Shown here piece by piece: positions 1 to 11,267 of a stretch of DNA of 64,000 bases. The DNA is from Podospora pseudocomata. Taxonomy: Eukaryota; Ascomycota; Sordariomycetes; Sordariales; Podosporaceae. The number at the start of each line of letters is the position of its first letter. Positions within the stretch are counted from its first letter, which is position 1. A program made the translations under genes and the position numbers. The stretch spans positions 3,323,501 through 3,387,500 of the forward strand of contig NC_085887.1 in the NCBI RefSeq assembly GCF_035222375.1. The letters run 5' to 3'. The notes beneath the pieces were generated by a model that had not been told where the DNA came from, searched no databases, and saw only the letters and a list, made by a program, of their open reading frames with translations.

Positions 1-1547
1 CCGAGAGACAACACGTCGGCCGTCGTCCCAAAGTGAACATGTCCCCTCCCCATGTCTGCAGGGCCCAGCGCTTGACAAACAACCGGGACACGCGGCGTGC
101 CGTGGTGGTCTGGATTGGGGCCACAGTGGCACAGTTCTTTTATTCTTTTGGGACTCCAGGGTTGATGAATTTTCTTCTTCTAGGGTTATGAGGGTTTTTT
201 GAAGCGAACAAAAGGGGTCAGTGTTTCAAGTTTGTGGTGTTCAGGCCAGTCGGGCGCTCTCAACCAGGTTCCCCAGGATCTCGCCCAGACCAGACCTTTT
301 CCCACCAGCCAATCAGAGACTAGAACGGCTCAGGCACACTCGGGCAGCCATTGGATGAACTGACAGCTGGCCCCTGATGGATGGGGATGGATGGGGCACT
401 TTTGGGTTGCAGCCCCACGGACGAATACCGAGTGCCCAGCGTTCCAGTGGCAGCGGCAGCCACACACACACAACGATTTTCCAGGGCAAGCGCAAGCGTT
501 TCCCGTCACACCAGCGCCATCGTCGCACCAGTCACCAGTCCATCGTGCATTTTCTGGACGGTCATCCTTCTCACTGGCTGTCCGGGCTTGTACCTGAATC
601 TGCATCTTTTCTTTTGGGATGTTATCCTCAATCTGTCCCGCGCGCCTGTCTACCAATCCTTTTGCTCTGTTGCTCCCTGCCAGTGACCGACCCAGCGAGT
701 GCTGTTTGAGGTGAAGTGAACAGGAGCGAGCAATTGCCACCGTCCGCAAAGATACCGAGTATTGCCGTGAGTGATGGATTTGAGCGGATATTGCAGTGTA
801 ATGCCCTCTCACGGCCGCATTGAACACAGGCCGCAGTTCACGGCAGTCCAGATGGTGTACCGTACAACCAGTCCTCTTCGAGGATCCCGATCCCCACTCT
901 GACCCTGCTGCTTGGATCTTCTTGGACCGCAGCGGCCCAGCAGGGACGGGGGTGTCTTTTGCGGTGGAGCAAGGGGAGGGAGCAAGCAGGGGAGGGAGGG
1001 ATGGGATGAGAGAGGCCGTTCGTCCAGTGGCGTCTGTCTGTCCAGTGTGCGTTCGAAACGGCAGGACGGGGGCCAATCGTCTCTGGATGAACGGGTGGAA
1101 CAGAAACATAAAGGGAGCTCTCCCTCTTTTTCAATCTTCCTTTTATTCTGCCCTTCTCTCACCACGGCATCACGCCTCTCACTTTCCTTCAGCAGACCAC
1201 ACCACCCCGTCAAGGGCTTCGATTGATTCTTTTCTTTTCGCTTTCCACACTTCACACACTTCACTCAGAAGATAGCCCGGTGCTTTCGACAAGTGACGAC
1301 ACTCCCTATTGTTCGACAAACAATAGCCCCTCAACCAGCATCAACAATCAGCTTTGTCCACAATTGACACAAGCACCCACAACCCCATTCATTACCAGCC
1401 TCCGAGCAGTGCTCAACTTTTCCAGACTTTTTCCTCTGCGACCACTTGCAAGCTTTTCACTCCTTGAAAACGAAAACTTCAGAACCAATCGATCACTCGC
1501 CTATCCGGCATCCACAGAACCACCAAACAACAAACAAGAACTTGACC
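1..1547. other. Upstream region of the LPMO gene
   Basis: No convincing coding region is seen. The overlapping open frames between 330 and 1280 lack fungal-type composition and any family motif. From about 1130 to 1547 the plus strand is rich in pyrimidines and in CAC/ACA runs, typical of a fungal promoter and 5' untranslated leader. No clear TATA box is seen. Confidence 0.6.
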
Positions 1548-2789
1548 ATGTTCTCCAACGGATTCGCTACCGGCGCCATCGCCTTCCTCATGGCTGGTGC
1601 CCAGCTCGCCTCGGCCCACATGGAAATCTCAGAACCTGCCCCCTTCAGGTCCAAGTTCAACCCCCATGCCACCAACATCGACTACACCAACACAGCTCCC
1701 CTCGCTGCCAACGGTGCCAACTACCCTTGCAAGGGCTACCACTCGGATCTCGGTACCGCCGCCGGTGCTCCCACCGCTTCCTACCGCCCCGGTGGCTCGT
1801 ACCAGTTCAAGGTTACCGGCGGTGCTCCCCACGGCGGTGGTTCGTGCCAGGTCAGCTTGAGCTACGACAAGGGTGCCACCTTCACCGTGATCCAGTCCAT
1901 CATCGGTGGCTGCCCGCTCGCCTCCAGCTACCCCTTCACCATCCCCGACGATGCCCCCGAGGGTGAGGCCATCTGGGCCTGGACCTGGAACAACAACATC
2001 GGCAACCGCGAGTTCTACATGAACTGCGCCCCCATCACCATCAGCAAGAGCGCCGCCAAGCGTGAGGTTGAGGCTCCCAAGGTCGAGGAGGCTGCCGTCC
2101 AGAAGCGTGCTTCTGTCGGCTTCTCCTCTCGCCCCGCTCTCTTCGTCGCCAACATTGACAATGGCTGCTCTGTCGCCGAGGGTACCGATGTTGTCTACCC
2201 CAACCCCGGCCCCGATGTCATCAACAACGGCGGCAGTACCGGCGCTCCTTCCGGCAACTGCGGTCCCGCCGGTGCCCCCGCTCCCAACCCCGGCAACGGC
2301 GGTGGTGATGCTCCCGCTCCCGCTCCCACCACGACTGAGCAGGCCCCAGTCGTTCCTCCCACCACCACAGCTGCCCCCGTCACCACCAAGGCTCCCGCCT
2401 CTCTTCCCGGCGGTGTCTTCATCACTGTTCCCACTCCTGACAAGCCCGTCACTTCGGCCCCTGTCGATGTCCCGGCTCCCCAGCCCACCACTCTCGTCAT
2501 TTCCACTCGCCCTGCCAACACTCCCACTGCCGCCCCCGCCCCCGTTCCCACTGGCGGTGCTGGTCAGCAGCTCGGTTACCCTGCCGGCACTGCCTGCCAG
2601 AACGAGGGCTCCTGGAACTGTCTCGGCGACGGCTTCCAGCGTTGCGCCTCCGGCACCTGGTCTGTCGTCCAGGCCATGGCTCCCGGCACCAAGTGCCAGA
2701 TGGGTGAGGGCACTGAGCTCCTCGTCAACAAGCGTGCTTCCCGCCGCAGCTTCAGGTGGAGACAGGGCTCCAGACTCCAGCTTGCTTAA
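1548..2789 (+). CDS. AA11 lytic polysaccharide monooxygenase with X278-type C-terminal module
   Basis: Predicted secreted copper enzyme of family AA11, a group known to cleave chitin oxidatively; 413 residues, no intron. The ATG at 1548 is chosen because it opens a signal peptide (residues 1-23, ending ...QLASA) whose cleavage exposes His24 (HMEISEP). The N-terminal His is the first copper ligand of all LPMOs; His94 in GGAPHGGG fits the second. The catalytic domain runs to about residue 175 (FYMNCAPITI). It is followed by dibasic sites (KR near 181 and 194), a Pro/Thr/Ala/Gly-rich linker (about 230-340), and a small Cys-rich module (about 343-383, GTACQNEGSWNC...GTKC) resembling the X278 module found on some AA11 enzymes. 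The in-frame codons back to 1446 lie in the leader and would destroy the signal peptide. Family assignment is firm; substrate is inferred from the family. Confidence 0.93.
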   Translation: MFSNGFATGAIAFLMAGAQLASAHMEISEPAPFRSKFNPHATNIDYTNTAPLAANGANYPCKGYHSDLGTAAGAPTASYRPGGSYQFKVTGGAPHGGGSCQVSLSYDKGATFTVIQSIIGGCPLASSYPFTIPDDAPEGEAIWAWTWNNNIGNREFYMNCAPITISKSAAKREVEAPKVEEAAVQKRASVGFSSRPALFVANIDNGCSVAEGTDVVYPNPGPDVINNGGSTGAPSGNCGPAGAPAPNPGNGGGDAPAPAPTTTEQAPVVPPTTTAAPVTTKAPASLPGGVFITVPTPDKPVTSAPVDVPAPQPTTLVISTRPANTPTAAPAPVPTGGAGQQLGYPAGTACQNEGSWNCLGDGFQRCASGTWSVVQAMAPGTKCQMGEGTELLVNKRASRRSFRWRQGSRLQLA

Positions 2790-4790
2790 GCTTTTTCTCT
2801 ACCTTTTCGGAGATGGACTTCTGCAGCTTGCTTGGACAAAGACAGCCATAGACATTGTTCTTGCGTGATGTCGATGGATTTGATGAATTCGTCAAGACCC
2901 CTTCTTCTTTTTCGCTTCTAACCATACCCCTCTTTTCGACCTTCGCTTCTCTGTTATACCCGACACACATTTCTCACATCGTTGGTGTCATTCGTTTATA
3001 CATCACCACTTTTTGACCATATTTGATATTGGTCGACTTGTTTTTTTTTTCCACCTGTCACAAAGAAGGAGGGGTTCACAAACTGGGAAAGACGGCGTTT
3101 TTTCATTGGGAATTGGATTGGGGATGGATGGCAGGCAGCATCTGGTGGCAGCAAATTCATTTCGGGAGAGGACTTCATGTAACAATATGACTTTTTTTTC
3201 TCACAAACATTTTTTTTAGAGAGGACAAAAGGGAAATGCATTTGGGAGGAACGGCTAGGGTGGTAGGACAGTTTAGATCGTCTCTTCTCGCCAGAGGAGA
3301 TGGATGAGCAAAATTCCATCGCTTATGACCATACTTGAGTGATTTTAAGACTTATGACCCTGTGGTGCGTGATATGGAATACGATGGTAGAAGAAAAGCA
3401 AGACAACAGCTGTTGTATGCAACTCCCACCTGACACTGCACACCATACTATGCTGTCGAACGAGAGATGAAGTGTGACAATATGCTAGACGGCAAACATG
3501 CTTACACGCATGTACAACCACCGTCTGGAGATTTCCTCCCATCCACTTCCAACAGCCCACTGGTATCTCATGCGTCGATACTGCCATGTGGCTTTCCCGG
3601 TGGCGATGTCGAGCTCAAGAAAACACGGCCGCTACCTACCTTACTCAGTGTGTGACCTCCCTCCTGGCGTTAAATAAAGTCATATGCTTGCCACAAAACT
3701 TTGTATCAGAACTTGCTGATGTGATGTCTCACACACCACTGGACGAGATCAAAGAGGTTTCGAATGCTCGAGGTCCGCAACCGTGTGCCCTCTACATCAT
3801 GTGGGAAGTCTGCGGCCTCTTCTCGCCCACCTACAAGAGGTACAGCCCAGGCGGTCAGGTTGCCGTATGGGTTGTTGTTTTGTTACCCAGACAAGGAAGT
3901 AGGGGTATCAGTTACCTTGAAGCTGAACTTCTCGATTCATCCCCATCGTTTGGAGCCGGGCAGGGGGGTTTGTACATTTTCTTTGACCAGGTAAGTCCCA
4001 ATTCGGTGCCCCGTGAGCTTTAATCGAACCTGTGGAGGGAATATCATGCCTCCTCCCGGTTTGGCTTCAGCGGGCTAAATTCCCATCAATTCTGATACTT
4101 GTGGAAGCTTGGTGGATAGTACATTAAGGCCCTGCCATTTTCCATCATGACATGTATCCAAAGGACTGTTTGAATAGCTGGTTTTATTACATCGTAACTT
4201 GGAGAGGGGTTTTTTTTTTGGTGTTGTTTTTTTATTTTTGCTGTTTGTAGATATGTTCTGGTTGTCTTTGAAAAGGCCAAGTTGCCCGTTATCTTGGAGG
4301 GAGGTAAGGCTGGTTCTTTTGCTGTCTTTTCCTAAAGAGGTCAGACCATGATATATACAGACGCCTAGCTGTTCATAGATGGTAGGTGGCAGTGAAATAT
4401 TCCCTCGGAATGGCCCCCGGGCAACAAAACTTTTTCTTTGTCGTCAAACTGACTTCCAAAGTAGGGAGGGGCCTGAGTCCTGGTGGCTGAACAAATGGTG
4501 GCTATTTTCTTTCCAGACCCTGGTTTATTTCTCTTGCTATGACCTCTCTCCTACACCATTGTGTATCCTATATCCATTGCCACCAGTTGAACAACCATGT
4601 AGGTGGAAATGTAAGCCTATTATGTCAACAAACAAGCACATCCCGAAGCAAACTATGACGAACCGGAATCTCTTTTTATTTTCCAAACCATCCAACTCCA
4701 GACAATGAATTTGACGAAAGATTACACACAAAAGATCCCCCATTCCCCCATCCCACCACATCTATACACAATCTTCACCTCACCACCTTC
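2790..4790. other. Convergent intergenic region, LPMO to ARG8
   Basis: This 2-kb stretch lies between two gene 3' ends. It holds the AT-richer 3' untranslated regions, with T runs near 3040, 3190 and 4210. The open frames (for example 3586-4023) have no recognisable protein character. No RNA gene or repeat was seen. Confidence 0.6.
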
Positions 4791-6158
4791 TTACTCCCTC
4801 GTCGCCCTGATAGCATTCTCCAACTTCTCCAACCCCTCCTTAATCTGCCCCTCCTCGATCGTCAACGCCGGCACGAACCTCAACGTGTTTGTTCCGGCAG
4901 TGATGACCAACAAACCCCTCTCCCTCGCCGCCTTGACAATCCCCGCCGGGTCCTCACTCAACTGCAACCCCAAAATCAACCCCTTCCCCCTCACCTCCTT
5001 GACCAACTCCGGCCACTCCCCCCTCCACCTCTCAAACGTCTCCCTGAAGATCTTCTCCTTCCTCTTAACCCCCTCCAGCAGCTTCTCATCCCCCAACCTC
5101 TCCACGATATTACAAGCCAACCGACAAGCCAACGGGTTCCCCCCAAACGTAGTCCCATGATCCCCCACCTTGATCCTCTCCCCAACCCTCTCGTTAATTA
5201 TCGTAGCCCCAATAGGAAACCCATTCCCCAACGCCTTCGCCGTGGTCAAAATATCCGGGTGCGCCTCCTTCGGCAGATGCCCATGCGCCCAAAACTGCCC
5301 TGTCCGTCCCAACCCACACTGAATCTCATCATAATGCACCAACGCCCCCACCTCCCTGCACCGTCTCGCCAACCTCACCAAAAACTCATCCTCCGCCGGC
5401 GTGACCCCCCCCTCCCCCTGAATCGGCTCAACAATAACACTGCATGTCCGTTCCGTCACCAGCCTATCGATCCCAGCAACGTCATTCAGCTCCCCCACCC
5501 TAAAACCCGGAACCATGGGCGCAAACGGCTCCTGATACTTGGGGTTAGGCGTCGCCGACAGAGACCCCATCGTCCGGCCGTGAAACGCGTTCCTGAAGCT
5601 GACTATCTCCACCTTTTGCCCGCTCGGATCGACAACCTTGCCGACTTTTCTCGCGAATTTGATCCCCGCCTCGTTGGCCTCGCTGCCGGAATTGCAGACG
5701 AATACCTGGGCTGCGTCGTGCATGCCCCCCTTTTCCCTCGTCAATCCCACCAGCTTTTTGGATAGTTCCCCCACCCAAGAGTTGTAGTAAAGATTGGAGC
5801 AGTGAGTCAGCGTGGTGGCCTGGTCGGCCATGATGGCGCAGAGTTGGGGGTCGTTGTGCCCGAGGGAGTTGACGGCGATGCCGCCCGTGAAGTCGAGGTA
5901 CTCCCTGCCGGCCGCGTCCCAGATCAGGGAGCCGGAGGCTTTGGTGAAGACGATGGGGGGGCGGGAGTAGGTCGTCACCATGTATGGGGAGGTGGAGTCG
6001 ATGAGGGATTGGGATTTGGAGCTGCCTGGCATGATGTCTGGGTGCGTGATTTCCTTGTATTTGGGGACGGTGGCAGTGCTGGCTAGCCTCGTTGATGCCA
6101 GGGAGCAGCCGCGCCTGCTCGCCGTGGCGGCGAGGCGGAGGGTGGGACGGAGGGACAT
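4791..6158 (-). CDS. ARG8: Acetylornithine aminotransferase, mitochondrial
   Basis: PLP-dependent class III aminotransferase of arginine synthesis; it converts N-acetylglutamate semialdehyde and glutamate to N-acetylornithine and 2-oxoglutarate in the mitochondrial matrix. 455 residues, one exon, ATG at 6158. Residues 1-30 are rich in Arg, Ser and Ala without acidic residues, as expected for a mitochondrial presequence. Visible family features: GSEANEAG (about 158-165), FHGRTMG (193-199), EPIQGEGG (244-251), HYDEIQ with the cofactor-binding Asp277, and TTAKALGNG with Lys308 as the Schiff-base lysine. The closely related ornithine aminotransferase is an alternative, but the N-terminal presequence, VNSLGH and the NTLRFVPALTI tail fit the ARG8 branch. 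A CPC1/Gcn4-type site lies about 210 bp upstream. Confidence 0.95.
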   Translation of the reverse strand: MSLRPTLRLAATASRRGCSLASTRLASTATVPKYKEITHPDIMPGSSKSQSLIDSTSPYMVTTYSRPPIVFTKASGSLIWDAAGREYLDFTGGIAVNSLGHNDPQLCAIMADQATTLTHCSNLYYNSWVGELSKKLVGLTREKGGMHDAAQVFVCNSGSEANEAGIKFARKVGKVVDPSGQKVEIVSFRNAFHGRTMGSLSATPNPKYQEPFAPMVPGFRVGELNDVAGIDRLVTERTCSVIVEPIQGEGGVTPAEDEFLVRLARRCREVGALVHYDEIQCGLGRTGQFWAHGHLPKEAHPDILTTAKALGNGFPIGATIINERVGERIKVGDHGTTFGGNPLACRLACNIVERLGDEKLLEGVKRKEKIFRETFERWRGEWPELVKEVRGKGLILGLQLSEDPAGIVKAARERGLLVITAGTNTLRFVPALTIEEGQIKEGLEKLENAIRATRE

Positions 6159-6752
6159 GATGAAGATTTAAAGAACAAAAGAAAAAAAAAAAGAAGAAAA
6201 GCTGGTGAAGTTAAGGGTTGGGGTGTGATAGCGACAAATAGAGTTGGATGGAGTTGGAAAAAGTCCAACGGCGCGCAGGAAAAGAAAGCAATTGAGTTTT
6301 GAGAGATCAAGCAATTGCAAAAGGCGCGGCGTCGACGACTTTAAGAACAGGAGGAGGTGGATGAAAGTGACTCAAGAAAGATCCCAGTGACTCCATTGAC
6401 TGTTGTGACTGTCCAACCCACTTCGCATCTTATCAGATCAATACCCGAGAAAATCTGTCAAGCGATGTCGGGGATGCGCCCGCAAAGGCGCGTGCCCCAC
6501 TGCAACGGACGGGACTCGGCTCGCTTATCGATAGCACAACCTCCTGTCAATTGAGACAATGATTGGGTCATCAAGGTTCTCATTTTCTGTCTCTCGAATA
6601 TATACGCATACACAACATCATGACGGACATGCAATCCTCAGCGTCAACAACTGCTGTCCACTGGGAAGCTCGACACTGAGAGAAGCCTTCTTTCCCCTCC
6701 CCACAAAGTCCCCTGCATTCTCCAGAGTGTGACAGCCCGCTCGGGCCTCTCC
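6159..6752. other. ARG8 promoter and GAD 3' flank
   Basis: ARG8 leader and promoter on the minus strand, followed by the 3' flank of the glutamate decarboxylase gene. An A-rich tract lies just upstream of the ARG8 start (6176-6201). One perfect and one partial amino-acid-control site are described separately. Confidence 0.6.
6368..6374. promoter_or_regulatory. CPC1/Gcn4-type cross-pathway control element
   Basis: A perfect TGACTCA lies 210 bp upstream of the ARG8 start codon, with a partial TGACTCC at 6388-6394. TGACTCA is the known binding site of fungal CPC1/Gcn4, which induces amino-acid genes including those for arginine when amino acids run short. The position and gene function agree; binding is inferred. 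Confidence 0.7.
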
Positions 6753-8608
6753 TTAGCAGATAGCGTGAGTTTTGCCTGTCTTCCCCTGAAGAGAATGTTT
6801 TTCCTTCTGTGTAAGTGGTCAGCATCACTTCTTCCGACAAAAAAACATAACAAAAGACGTTGCAAATGGCCTTGAAAAAGGGGAGCACAGGACCTTACCC
6901 GATACTTGGGGTGGTTGTGTGAGGCTTTCCCGCTCGAGGTGTTGTGCTTGTGGATGAAGTCCTGCTGCTTCTTGATGCTGTCCTGGTCCATCTGTCCGAG
7001 AAGCTGTTGACTCTGCTTGATATCAGTGATGAGGCTGTCGCATCGACTGCGCGTGAAATCCTCGCGAACGACTACGCGGAGCATCTTGAGGTTCTTGGTG
7101 TTGGGCGCCATGGTATACGCGGGGACAACCCAGCCGCGAACGCGTAACTGGTGAGCGAGGGCGAACTCGTCATAGTTGCGGTCTTCTTGGGGCGGGAGAC
7201 GGAAGGCTACTAGTGGCAGACCCTCACCCGACTTCTTGGACATGATGATGAAGCCGAGAGCCTCGAGAGAGTCTGACAAGTAATTGGCCGTCCGCGTCAG
7301 GTTGCTCATGATGGCCCTGTACCCGTGTTTCCCAAGTCTGATGAGCTGATAGTACTGGCCAATGACCTGACTGGCCCCTTTGCTGAAGTTGAGGGTGAAG
7401 GAAGCTTGATCGGCGCCGAGGTAATTGATGTTGAAGACGAGCTCTTGGGGCAAGAACTCGGCGCTCCTCCACACAACCCAACCAACACCAGGGTAGACGA
7501 GACCATACTAGATCCATGGTCAGCAAAGTCCAAGTGTTTTTCTCAGGGGTGTTGACAAACCTTGTGCCCAGACACGTTGATGGAAACGACATGTTCCAGT
7601 CTGAAATCCCATTCAAGGTCTGGCACGACAAATGGTGCCACAAACCCACCGCTGGCAGCATCGACGTGAATCGGCGTGTTCAACCCCTTCTTGGTCAACA
7701 AGCCATCGACAGCCTTGACATCCTCATACTCGCCGGTATAAGTCGTCCCGAGAATCACGCAGATGCCAATAGTGTTCTCATCGACAAGATTGACAGTCTC
7801 CTCGGGGTCAATGACATATCGCTCCTCGGTGCAGTACACCAACTTCTCCTCCACCTCGAAATAGCGCGCCGCCTTCTCCCAGCACACCTGAACGGCCGAC
7901 GACATGACAATATTGGGTCTGTCGTACGGCTTGCCCTCCTCTATCCTCTTGTTCTTCCAGCGCCTCTTCATCGCAAGCACAGCCAACATTATGGCTTCAC
8001 TGCTACCGACGCAGGAAGTGCCAATAGCGCCGACATCGTCTTCGACGCCTATCGGGGCGTGAAACAGTCTCCCGATCATGGAGACGCATCGGTTCTGAAT
8101 GTCGGCCGACTGGGGGTACTCTTCATAGTCGATGAAGTTTTTTGAGAAGGACTCGGTCATGAGCTTTTCCGCTTCTTCCTCCTACATGCAGTGTTAGCGC
8201 GTGTTTGAGCTGCTCTTGATAGGGGGTACATACCATATAAGTCGTGACAAAAGAAGCCAAACTGTGGCACAACATGCAGCCGTTAGCATTCCAAAGCAGG
8301 AACAGCAGCGCACGGATAGTCGCTCGGAGCCGAACGGCCGAACATGATATGACGACTTACTTCAAAATGGGGTTGCCGTCCAGGCTCAAATGGTCCTTGA
8401 TCAAGCGGTAGGCCACATCTTTGGACATCTCGGCCTCGGGCATCTCGTGCTTGGGGAGGTCTCTGGCGGCAAACCGGGAGCCGTAGACGCTAGTGGTGAA
8501 GCTGTCATCGTCATTGACAAGCTGGAGGTGGGCCTTTTTGATGCCACCAGCCAGCTTGCCGTCGACGACGACCTGGTTCTCGTCCGGGATGGTCGAAAGG
8601 TGTACCAT
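6753..8608 (-). CDS. Glutamate decarboxylase (five exons)
   Basis: PLP-dependent decarboxylase converting glutamate to GABA, first step of the GABA shunt; cytosolic by family. Exons on the minus strand: 8361-8608, 8234-8261, 7561-8181, 6899-7507 and 6753-6785, giving 512 residues. Donors are GTAAGT, GTATGT, GTTTGT and GTAAGG, and all acceptors are AG. The ATG at 8608 gives MVHLS, the usual fungal GAD start; the open frame reaches 8617 only through a TTG codon. Visible features: HVDAASGGF with Asp266, and SGHK with Lys299 as the Schiff-base lysine, the SGHK/YGLVYPG motif being split exactly by intron 3. The second exon is only 28 nt; it is required to join NPIL to [10 protein letters not shown]. 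The last exon encodes ten residues ending [10 protein letters not shown] and stop. Confidence 0.93.
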
Positions 8609-10121
8609 CTTGGGCAACCTCGGGAGAGTGTATGTTCTATTGCTGAAATGATATTGTGCAAAGCGATGAGGAGGGGTCTGAGCAAAACAGACAGAGTGGA
8701 AATCTCCTTCACAGTGCTAGTTGGAGGGGGGATTTTATACTCGACAAACAGTCTAGCAGCTACCTAGAACAGGAACGGGGATGTCTGTTGGCAGGCCCTC
8801 TTTGTCAGCTGCTGCGCAACACTGGACTGGCAAAAGTTGAGCGTGGGGAGCTTTTGCCCCGGTCATCTCATGATTGTCACGTTTGGGGTTCTACGGGCGG
8901 AAATTGGCACACAACTGACCGGTTTCCACGTTGGGCAAAGCCACGTTGATTGAAGCCTCGTTGGGCCTCCACGTTTGTTTTGCGAGAATCGTGAGATGAA
9001 GAAGAGAAGAGGGGAGGCCGCCCCCCGAGCTTGCTTCCGCAGTAGGAAGGAGGGGTTGAGGGGAAGCAGCAGCTCCTCGAACGAGTACGGACGGACACAA
9101 AGCCCACACAAGTTCGAAGTTTAGTGAACACCCTGCATTAGTGGTGACGCAGCCCCCAGCAAAGCTTGTCGTCTGGAGCAAATCGAAGGCCGTTGGAGGC
9201 GACATTTCCATGCAGCTCGCATTCTTTGCCAGTCCTGCCTGCATCCAGGCTGAGCGGGGTTCTACACACCTCAATTCTCTATTTCTCGACCAATTCAACG
9301 TAGCACTGAGATCTAATGTTTTGTGATTGAGGGCTTGTGTTGCAAGTTGAAACTGTCCCTTCGTAACTGCTGCGATGTGCTCAGGAATGCAATGACATCA
9401 TATCACCGAGACCGGAAAGAGATATATCGTTTGGGAAGGTGCCTCTCCCAGACTTGGACATTTTTCAGACCCCACTCAATGGAGATGAGGAAAGAGCGTA
9501 TGGGAGGTTTAGGCAGGAGCAGAGGTCACCCAAACCGATCAAGAATTTTTAGAAATTGGGAGCCAGTTTGATTCCTTGATGTTCCATTCCGGCTCAGCCT
9601 TGACATGTGGTTCGATGCGTGGTTGATATCACGGTCATGTACTCTTTACCGGTTGAGAGCCCTCCCAACACGGCCCAGACCCCTATTCCAACGTGTGACA
9701 ATCTACAACGAGCTTTCCCTTATTTAACAACATCTATATCTGACGCATTTGCCGAAAAGAAGAGCATCCGGCTTTGCCAGAATGGAACATCGGATGTCGA
9801 TGCCGGTGACACAAACACTCTCCACCAATCAGAGCTTTGGTAACGCACCGAAGGATCAAGCCACTATTCCCATTAAACCCTTGGGTTGTTCAAAAGGACC
9901 ATCCAGCCCAGATTGTCTGGAGATTCTGACGTCGCCAATATTTCACAGTTTTGAGCTGGTGTTGCTACTGCCAGCTCAGTCGGTGTGTCGAAACCTCCTC
10001 CCGTTCTGCTGTCCAAACACCTTTGACCATGTTGACAGTCGGTGATGCAAATAAATTCCCCCAAGAGACATTAATCATTAAGCCTAGTGTTCAAAATCGC
10101 CAAAACCACGGCTCATCCTCT
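8609..10121. other. GAD promoter and formamidase 3' flank
   Basis: This 1.5-kb stretch lies upstream of the decarboxylase and downstream of the formamidase-like gene. Short open frames (for example 8891-9298 minus) show no protein-like features. Nothing else was recognised. Confidence 0.55.
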
Positions 10122-11267
10122 TCACATCAAACCCGATACAACATCGTACAATATCTCGGCCAACCTGTCACCCTTCTTCCAGATATCATCATGATCACCG
10201 CCAGCCTCCATTTCCCGAATATTCAAAGACGATGATTTGCTCAGGTAGGCCCCCATCTTTTCGAGTTGGTCGTACGGCACCAGGCTGTCCTCACGACTCT
10301 GGGCCAGAACGACTTGTTTCCCTTCTTGCCATTCGCTTGTCCAATCGTCTGCCGTGGCAGGGCAGGCATCTTTCCAGACGGTCTCGTCGTCTCCAAAGGC
10401 GCCACGAGTAAACTCGTCATACGCATCTCTCAGGCCAGCATATTCGGGCGGTGGCATGGTGATGAAGCCAGCCAAGTCGTACAGCCCGTTCAGACCAACG
10501 ATAACGGTGGGCTTCACGATGGCAGTGTCGAGGCCCCATCGCGAGGGGGCCATGACTGCTTGGAATGCGAGGGTTGCTCCACAGCTATGACCGGATAACA
10601 ACCATGACCCAGTTGCACCACCCAAACGCTGGAGGAATGCCAGGCCACCTAGGACGTCGCTGATGTGATCTGGGTGTCTGGCCTCTCGATTCGGGTCTCG
10701 CCCTTTGGTAGGGTGGTTGGGGTGGGGAGAGAGCCGGTAGTTGAGGGATGCCACACCGGCGATGGGAACCGAGCCCTTGGAAAAGGAACTGGCGGCTGCT
10801 TGAAGGAGATTGATAGCTGTGGGGGAGAACGACGAGGCGTCAATCATGGGGTCGCGCCAGGCTCCGCCATGGATGTAGACGATCCAGTGTCCTGACTGAG
10901 AAGGGAGGGAAAGGGCATCAGGAGCCTGCGGGGTTGCATATCCAGGGGTGCCCGAAGCGGGAAGCCAAACATCAAGCGTCTGGAGTGACAAACCACTGTT
11001 ATCGACGCCCCCAGGAATGTAGGGGACTTGTGATTTGCGCCAGCCGAGGACCTTGCCGCTTTCTTCGTCTACCACAGACGTCCAGGGTACTGAAGCCCAT
11101 GCCAGCTGGTCTTTCTCCGACAGCGACGGCATCGTTGCGGTTGTTGTCTTGTCGGACTTGGATTGTGCACCTGCCGCCGTTGGGAAACCCGAAGACGCGG
11201 ACCCGGAACAATCGAAGCCATGTCGTCGGCGAACCTTGACCACGATTTGGCTCAAGCGCCTCCACAT
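10122..11267 (-). CDS. BNA7: Kynurenine formamidase-like alpha/beta hydrolase
   Basis: Likely N-formylkynurenine formamidase of the tryptophan-to-NAD (kynurenine) route; one exon, 381 residues from the ATG at 11267. The Bna7 family marker HGGAWRDP (oxyanion loop, about residues 133-140) is present, with GHSCG nucleophile Ser228, acid Asp327 in REDSLVP, and His359 in GGDHDDIW, in the order of the alpha/beta-hydrolase triad. The start is uncertain: the first 45 residues are Arg/Ser-rich and could be a mitochondrial presequence or merely leader, and a second ATG at 11132 (MPSLSEKDQLAWASVPW) begins exactly where the hydrolase domain starts. The open frame to 11300 begins with TTG. A related esterase with another substrate is possible but less likely given the HGGAWRDP motif. 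Confidence 0.82.
   Translation of the reverse strand: MWRRLSQIVVKVRRRHGFDCSGSASSGFPTAAGAQSKSDKTTTATMPSLSEKDQLAWASVPWTSVVDEESGKVLGWRKSQVPYIPGGVDNSGLSLQTLDVWLPASGTPGYATPQAPDALSLPSQSGHWIVYIHGGAWRDPMIDASSFSPTAINLLQAAASSFSKGSVPIAGVASLNYRLSPHPNHPTKGRDPNREARHPDHISDVLGGLAFLQRLGGATGSWLLSGHSCGATLAFQAVMAPSRWGLDTAIVKPTVIVGLNGLYDLAGFITMPPPEYAGLRDAYDEFTRGAFGDDETVWKDACPATADDWTSEWQEGKQVVLAQSREDSLVPYDQLEKMGAYLSKSSSLNIREMEAGGDHDDIWKKGDRLAEILYDVVSGLM

Noticed and set aside
330-1280. Overlapping open frames on both strands at the left edge
   Set aside because: No family features, and overlapping frames on both strands suggest GC-rich promoter sequence.
8609-8617. Extension of the GAD start upstream of 8608
   Set aside because: It would need a TTG start; MVHLS from the ATG at 8608 is the usual fungal beginning.
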